Source of the DNA: a bacterium D16-51
GTDB lineage: Bacteria > Bacillota > Clostridia > Lachnospirales > Lachnospiraceae
Direction: 5' to 3'
Assembly (NCBI GenBank): GCA_003612285.1
Contig: RAYE01000052.1
Location: 1-41,497, forward strand
DNA: 41,497 nucleotides
In this document: positions 38,522 to 41,497 of the stretch, piece after piece
How positions within the stretch are numbered: the stretch's first letter is position 1
Layout of the letters: the number at the start of each line of letters is the position of its first letter
Notes under the pieces: generated by a model
Seen by the model: the letters and a program-made list of their open reading frames with translations, nothing else
The model's database searches: none
What the model was told of the DNA's origin: nothing
Made by a program: the position numbers and the translations under genes

Positions 38522-38707
38522 AGTTAAGGGGCTACACCGTAAAGGAGTAGCAAATGATAATAATAAAAGTGCTTTTGGAAATAGCCATTGTAACAGTGAC
38601 AATCTTAGAAGTGATAAAGGAAATTAAAAAAGGGGCTGACACCGACCAAGACGACAACCCCAAAGACCGTAAAGAGTAACTTGTAAACCAAGCCCCTTAA
38701 CTTGGTT
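38522..38707 (+). repeat. Long-range inverted repeat and hairpin framing the small toxin-like gene
   Basis: AGTTAAGGGGCT (38522-38533) before the small ORF is perfectly complementary to AGCCCCTTAACT (38691-38702) after it. The mRNA could therefore fold end to end. The 3' copy is also part of a hairpin AACCAAG/CTTGGTT (38686-38692, 38701-38707). Confidence 0.7.
38554..38679 (+). CDS. Small hydrophobic toxin-like peptide (41 aa)
   Basis: ATG 38554 follows AAAGGAG. The peptide has one membrane helix (MIIIKVLLEIAIVTVTILEV) and then a charged tail (KEIKKGADTDQDDNPKDRKE), the same architecture as Fst- and TxpA-type type I toxins. It is driven by the promoter at 38481 and framed by long-range complementary repeats. 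A possible antisense promoter lies downstream on the other strand (38710-38738). I infer a type I toxin; sequence identity to a known toxin could not be tested. Confidence 0.55.
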   Translation: MIIIKVLLEIAIVTVTILEVIKEIKKGADTDQDDNPKDRKE

Positions 38708-38709
38708 AC

Positions 38710-38738
38710 ACTTTATCACAGAAAGATAATAAAGTCAA
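38710..38738 (-). promoter_or_regulatory. Candidate antisense promoter
   Basis: On the minus strand TTGACT (complement of 38733-38738), a 17-bp spacer and TAAAGT (complement of 38710-38715) resemble a promoter with moderate -10. It would start a transcript near 38703 running leftward through the terminal hairpin into the toxin-like gene, convergent with its mRNA, as in Fst/RNA II or TxpA/RatA pairs. Confidence 0.35.
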
Positions 38739-38755
38739 GACAGGAGGTTTTGGAA

Positions 38756-38947
38756 ATGAGGACGAGCAAAGACGGAAAGGAATTTAATCAGATTGCCTAC
38801 CAGAATGACTATAAACGAGAAAAGTATGATCGTATGGAATTGCTACTACCAAAGGGGAGAAAAGAAATATTGAAGAAAAAAGCAAAAGCAGCGGGGGTAA
38901 GTATGAGCGAATATATAAATAGCTTATTGGAAAAAGAATTAGGGTAA
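38756..38947 (+). CDS. Ribbon-helix-helix (Arc/CopG-type) regulator (63 aa)
   Basis: ATG 38756 lies after CAGGAGG; an open extension upstream passes through the toxin gene's hairpin. YDRMELLLPKGRKEILKKKA, then GVSMSEYINSLLEKELG form the strand and two helices of the ribbon-helix-helix fold. Such dimers bind short tandem or inverted repeats, and the repeats at 38464-38501 are suitable. It may repress the upstream promoter and perhaps the transposase gene, which follows after a terminator-like hairpin. Confidence 0.8.
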   Translation: MRTSKDGKEFNQIAYQNDYKREKYDRMELLLPKGRKEILKKKAKAAGVSMSEYINSLLEKELG

Positions 38948-38971
38948 ATTTGCACATGATACAACGCCATA

Positions 38972-39016
38972 GAAAACGCCGCAGGCTACCGAAATGGGAT
39001 AGCCTACGGCGTTTTC
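38972..39016 (+). terminator. Long hairpin directly before the transposase gene
   Basis: A 17-bp stem (38972-38988 with 39000-39016) with one mismatch and an 11-nt loop ends in TTTTC. It is 4 bp before the transposase ribosome site GAGAGGAGGG. It could act as a terminator or attenuator that keeps transposase expression low, or protect the gene from read-through. Confidence 0.65.
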
Positions 39017-39036
39017 TTGTGAGAGGAGGGTACACA

Positions 39037-40068
39037 ATGAGAACATTCAAGCAATTAACATTTAACGACCGCTTGAAAATAGAGGTATTATTAAAGGCGG
39101 GGCATAAGAAAAAGGAAATAGCGGATATTCTAAGCGTTCATATAAGCACTATATATAGAGAAATTAAGCGGGGGAGGTTTGAGGCGTTAAATTCTGATTA
39201 CACAACAGAGGAAAGATACAGCCCGGATATTGCACAGAAAAAGAAAAACGAGGCGTTAGCTGCTAAAGGCGCAGATATTAAAATAGGTAAAGAAAGAGAA
39301 TTTGCAGACCGCATAGAGGAAATTATAATAAATGACGGCTACAGCCCGGCAGCAGCATTGGCAAAAGTAAAGGAGGAGGGCTACACATTTTCGATATGCG
39401 TAACCACGTTATACAGCTATATTGATAAAGGAGTATTCCTTAATTTAACAAACAAGCAGCTACCAGTAAAAAGAAAAGGAGAAAAGAGAGCCTACAGAAG
39501 AACGACAGCAAAGAGGGCAAGCAAAGGCGAAAGCATAGAAAAAAGACCAGAGGAAATAAACGAGCGTGAGGAGTTCGGACATTGGGAAATGGATACCGTA
39601 GTAGGGAAAAGAGGCGTTTCAAAAAAATCTCTTTTGGTACTCACAGAACGAAAAACACGAAAAGAAATTATTATGCTACTTAAAGAACATACGGCAGCAG
39701 CAGTGGTTAAAGCATTGGATCGACTGGAAAGAAGATTAGGGGCGAAATTTCGGGAAATATTTAAGAGCATAACCGTAGATAACGGATCAGAGTTTGCAGA
39801 CTATGAGGGAATGAAACGATCCCGCAGGGGAAAGAAAGACCGTACAAGGATATATTATTGCCATCCCTACAGCAGTTGGGAGCGTGGGAGCAACGAAAAT
39901 CAAAATAAGTTAGTCCGGCGGCATATCCCCAAAGGGACAGATTTTGACGATAAGACGCAAAGAGAAGTTGAAAAAATAGAGGAGTGGATCAATAATTACC
40001 CACGCCGCATATTTGATTACAGAACATCAGAACAGTTATTCGAGGAGGAGTTAAGAAAAGCGGCATAA
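39037..40068 (+). CDS. IS30-family DDE transposase (phage integrase function)
   Basis: 343 residues from ATG 39037 after GAGAGGAGGG; an upstream extension crosses the hairpin and is not credible. N-terminal HTH (LTFNDRLKIEVLLKAGHKKK, LSVHISTIYREIKRG, about 7-48). The catalytic core shows FGHWEMDTVVGKRG (D186), SITVDNGSEFAD (D248) and CHPYSSWERGSNENQNKLVR (E282), giving the DD(33)E spacing of IS30. Intact. IS30 enzymes join the two inverted repeats into a circle and insert it into preferred targets. It lies about 120 bp from the right terminal repeat and is the only recombinase, so it probably excises and integrates the whole phage. The alternative is a passenger IS, but no inverted repeats close to the gene on its left side were found. 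Confidence 0.9.
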   Translation: MRTFKQLTFNDRLKIEVLLKAGHKKKEIADILSVHISTIYREIKRGRFEALNSDYTTEERYSPDIAQKKKNEALAAKGADIKIGKEREFADRIEEIIINDGYSPAAALAKVKEEGYTFSICVTTLYSYIDKGVFLNLTNKQLPVKRKGEKRAYRRTTAKRASKGESIEKRPEEINEREEFGHWEMDTVVGKRGVSKKSLLVLTERKTRKEIIMLLKEHTAAAVVKALDRLERRLGAKFREIFKSITVDNGSEFADYEGMKRSRRGKKDRTRIYYCHPYSSWERGSNENQNKLVRRHIPKGTDFDDKTQREVEKIEEWINNYPRRIFDYRTSEQLFEEELRKAA

Positions 40069-40188
40069 GTACATTAACCGGCAGCAGAAAGGCAGCAGGC
40101 TTTATTTATTTTACTCATTTGTGCAAAATTAACAATAAAACAGCTCTATATATTGTGCAAAATGCTAAAAGTGCAAATTTGTAAATTT
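40069..40188. promoter_or_regulatory. Right-end non-coding region with GTGCAAA repeats
   Basis: No gene fits. GTGCAAA occurs three times in the same orientation (40121, 40155 and 40171) in AT-rich DNA directly inside the right terminal repeat. They may be binding subsites for the transposase or the HTH protein. A similar GTGCAAAA lies in the origin-like repeats (1703-1710). Confidence 0.4.
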
Positions 40189-40214
40189 TTTTCGCATTTA
40201 ATGTTGACTTTTTC
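40189..40214 (-). repeat. Right terminal inverted repeat (IRR)
   Basis: TTTTCGCATTTAAT (40189-40202) is the exact reverse complement of 581-594; the outer 12 bp (40203-40214) match the left end only in part. It is preceded by a T run that also extends the similarity slightly. Confidence 0.7.
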
Positions 40215-40231
40215 AGTGTAGCGCATGGAGG
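40215..40231 (+). repeat. Right 17-bp direct repeat bordering the prophage (attR-like)
   Basis: Identical to 552-568. Host-type genes begin after it, with codon use and ribosome sites different from the phage. Confidence 0.75.
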
Positions 40232-40323
40232 AGAATTTATTGTAAAAATGACGGAAATGGATTATAATAAATTCAGAAAGCAATTCTGATCCAAATGCAA
40301 TGAGAGGATAGGGGACGGATATA

Positions 40324-40566
40324 ATGACAGTTATGAAAGAAAAATCCGTTGATATTATCAGCCGTATGCCTGAAGATAAAGTATATCATGCATTGCAGCC
40401 TCTTGAGGGGATTGAGGGACTAACTTGTAAAAATTCAGAAACGGATTCTATGGATATATCTGTAAATAAAAGCTCTGGAAGGAAGCTTGGCCCATTAGCC
40501 GGAGGGCTTATTTTCATGGCGGACGATTTTGACGAAACGCCGGATTGCTTTAAAGAGTACATGTGA
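40324..40566 (+). CDS. Antitoxin-like host protein (80 aa)
   Basis: ATG 40324 after GATAGGGGACGG, or ATG 40333. MKEKSVDIISRMPEDKVYHA at the N-terminus and FMADDFDETPDCFKEYM at the C-terminus are typical of small DUF2281/VapB-like antitoxins, the C-terminal DDF.E..D.FKEYM part being the toxin-binding type. No matching toxin gene is next to it. Host gene just outside the prophage. Confidence 0.6.
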   Translation: MTVMKEKSVDIISRMPEDKVYHALQPLEGIEGLTCKNSETDSMDISVNKSSGRKLGPLAGGLIFMADDFDETPDCFKEYM

Positions 40567-40594
40567 CGGGATTATTTAAAGGGAGCGAATCACC

Positions 40595-40894
40595 ATGTCA
40601 GTAACATTAGAGGAAAAGGTGATAAAAAAAGTAGCTGGTTTATCAGACGATAACCTTATGTTTCTTAGCGATGTGACAGATAAATTTATGGAATCACCGA
40701 AAGTGGAAAACACATCTAAGAGAATTGGCGTTGCAGAAGGTAAATTTGTGTACCGGATGATTTTGACATCTGCAATGATAAAACTGCGGAAATGTTTGGA
40801 ACAGGATGATGATGGAAGTCTGACTGATTTCCCTACTGCCAGACTGGAAAAATATTGCGAAAGGATAAAAGGACATGCAGAAAAAGACGCCTGA
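40595..40894 (+). CDS. Second small antitoxin-like host protein (99 aa)
   Basis: ATG 40595 after AAAGGGAGCG. SVTLEEKVIKKVAGLSDDNL and KRIGVAEGKF resemble the N-terminal part of the same kind of antitoxin-like proteins, but the C-terminal half is different (FVYRMILTSAMIKLRKCLEQ) and may result from rearrangement. It overlaps the next gene by 20 bp, so the three host genes seem to form an operon. Confidence 0.5.
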   Translation: MSVTLEEKVIKKVAGLSDDNLMFLSDVTDKFMESPKVENTSKRIGVAEGKFVYRMILTSAMIKLRKCLEQDDDGSLTDFPTARLEKYCERIKGHAEKDA

Positions 40895-41497
40895 TTACGA
40901 TAATGTGTTTAAGACCATGAAGAGTAAACACAAGAGATTATTCATATCCGTAATCAATGACATTTTTGATAAAGAATATCCGTTGGATGCAAAAGTAGAG
41001 GTTTTGCCGTCAGAAGGGTACCTGACTGAGAGTGAAACGGCAGACGGAAGCAAAGAAATAGAGGAGCAGATTTCAGATTTTCTGATTAAAATCGGAAGTG
41101 AAGTTTACTTATTGGAATGCCAGAGTTATGATGATGGCTCCATGGCGATCCGGATTGCGGAATATGCTTTCATTGTTGCCAGGCAGTTCGCAACGTGGGA
41201 TATCGGGCATGCGACCATTCCCATGCCGAGGTTTTCCGTAATCTATGTTAAGCGGACGGAAAGAACACCGAAAAACACAACTATTACTTTCAAATTTCCA
41301 GATGGACAGGAAGTAAATTATGACTCAGAAAACGTAATCATTGAGGAATTTACAAAGGAATATATTGTGGAAAAAAGGCTGTTCCCTTACATTCCGTTTT
41401 ATATTGCAAGATACGAGAAGGAAATTGCATCTGAAGGAAATATAGAAAATGCGGTAAGCGACCTGGAATATTTCAGGGATGAAATGATCCGCTTATA
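40875..41497 (+). CDS. PD-(D/E)XK nuclease family protein (Rpn/transposase-like), partial
   Basis: ATG 40875 follows AAAAGGAC; the gene runs off the window, so at least 207 residues. DYDNVFKTMKSKHKRLFISV, then EVYLLECQSYDDGSMAIRIA with the E-x-Q core of the PD-(D/E)XK fold, and YIPFYIARYEKEIASEGNIE match the Rpn/PDDEXK 'transposase' family abundant in Lachnospiraceae. These proteins are recombination-promoting or phage-defence nucleases. The C-terminus is missing here only because the window ends. Confidence 0.8.
   Translation, partial: MQKKTPDYDNVFKTMKSKHKRLFISVINDIFDKEYPLDAKVEVLPSEGYLTESETADGSKEIEEQISDFLIKIGSEVYLLECQSYDDGSMAIRIAEYAFIVARQFATWDIGHATIPMPRFSVIYVKRTERTPKNTTITFKFPDGQEVNYDSENVIIEEFTKEYIVEKRLFPYIPFYIARYEKEIASEGNIENAVSDLEYFRDEMIRL

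Larger units (their letters stand above)
569..40214 (+). mobile_element. Prophage (contractile tail, IS30-type transposase, DGR)
   Basis: About 39.6 kb lying between 17-bp direct repeats and terminal inverted repeats. It contains replication, partition, packaging, capsid, contractile tail, DGR and lysis modules in standard order, all on the + strand. The only recombinase is an IS30-family DDE transposase next to the right end, so transposition is the inferred means of integration. All core virion genes appear intact; the Dam-type methyltransferase, a zinc-ribbon gene and a membrane moron are out of frame at G tracts. It is probably functional, though this is inference. Confidence 0.8.

Noticed and set aside
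39037-40068. Transposase as a simple passenger insertion sequence
   Set aside because: No inverted repeats found immediately around this gene alone; the matching repeats are at the two phage ends, and no other recombinase exists.
40204-40270. Outward promoter at the right end (TTGACT with host -10)
   Set aside because: No -10 element at 16-18 bp; the next TATAAT-like sequence is too far away.
1-41497. CRISPR array, rRNA genes
   Set aside because: No regularly spaced repeats and no rRNA-like sequence seen.

Overview
The window holds one nearly complete prophage of a low-to-moderate GC Gram-positive, most likely a gut Clostridia/Lachnospiraceae host, inside short host flanks. This rests on strong AGGAGG ribosome sites, Bacillus PBSX (Xkd)-type contractile tail genes and AT-rich codon use. 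Both ends of the phage are visible. A 17-bp direct repeat (552-568 and 40215-40231) brackets imperfect 26-bp terminal inverted repeats (569-594 and 40189-40214), so the element is about 39.6 kb. It has no tyrosine or serine integrase. The last gene before the right end is an intact IS30-family DD(33)E transposase (39037-40068), and the first gene at the left end is a free-standing copy of the same helix-turn-helix domain (719-907), a candidate repressor.

Layout. 1-551: host DNA with a uvrB fragment. 569-1848: left end, insulating hairpins, HTH protein, tRNA-Ile(UAU), candidate origin. 1849-13514: early region on the + strand, with an HUH Rep, a degenerate RNase H, a DGR target protein, a MazF-like toxin, a C5 and a broken Dam-type methyltransferase, HNH, ParA/ParB, a DnaQ-like exonuclease, many small proteins and an ArpU-like regulator. 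13555-22995: ASCH protein, HNH, terminases, portal, ClpP-type protease, capsid, connectors and a membrane 'moron'. 22995-33243: contractile tail and baseplate, with a textbook -1 frameshift signal in the tail chaperone gene. 33258-36484: diversity-generating retroelement (DGR) with receptor-binding target, Avd, template repeat and reverse transcriptase. 36662-38381: lysis. 38417-40214: small toxin-like gene, ribbon-helix-helix regulator, transposase, right end. 40232-41497: host antitoxin-like genes and a PD-(D/E)XK (Rpn-like) gene.

Main points. (1) One DGR template serves two variable repeats: one in the tail receptor-binding protein, the other about 31 kb away in an early, non-virion protein. 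Every difference from the template within both repeats lies at a template adenine. (2) The phage combines an IS30 transposase, an HUH Rep and ParAB, so it may move as a transposon, replicate by nicking and segregate like a plasmid. (3) Three genes (Dam-type methyltransferase, zinc-ribbon protein, membrane moron) carry 9-11 nt G tracts. Each is one G longer than the frame from the best start needs, which suggests either phase variation or homopolymer miscounting. (4) A small hydrophobic ORF near the right end has the layout of a type I toxin. All phage genes are on the + strand and there is no CI-like repressor. No database search was possible; product names rest on motifs, size and gene order.
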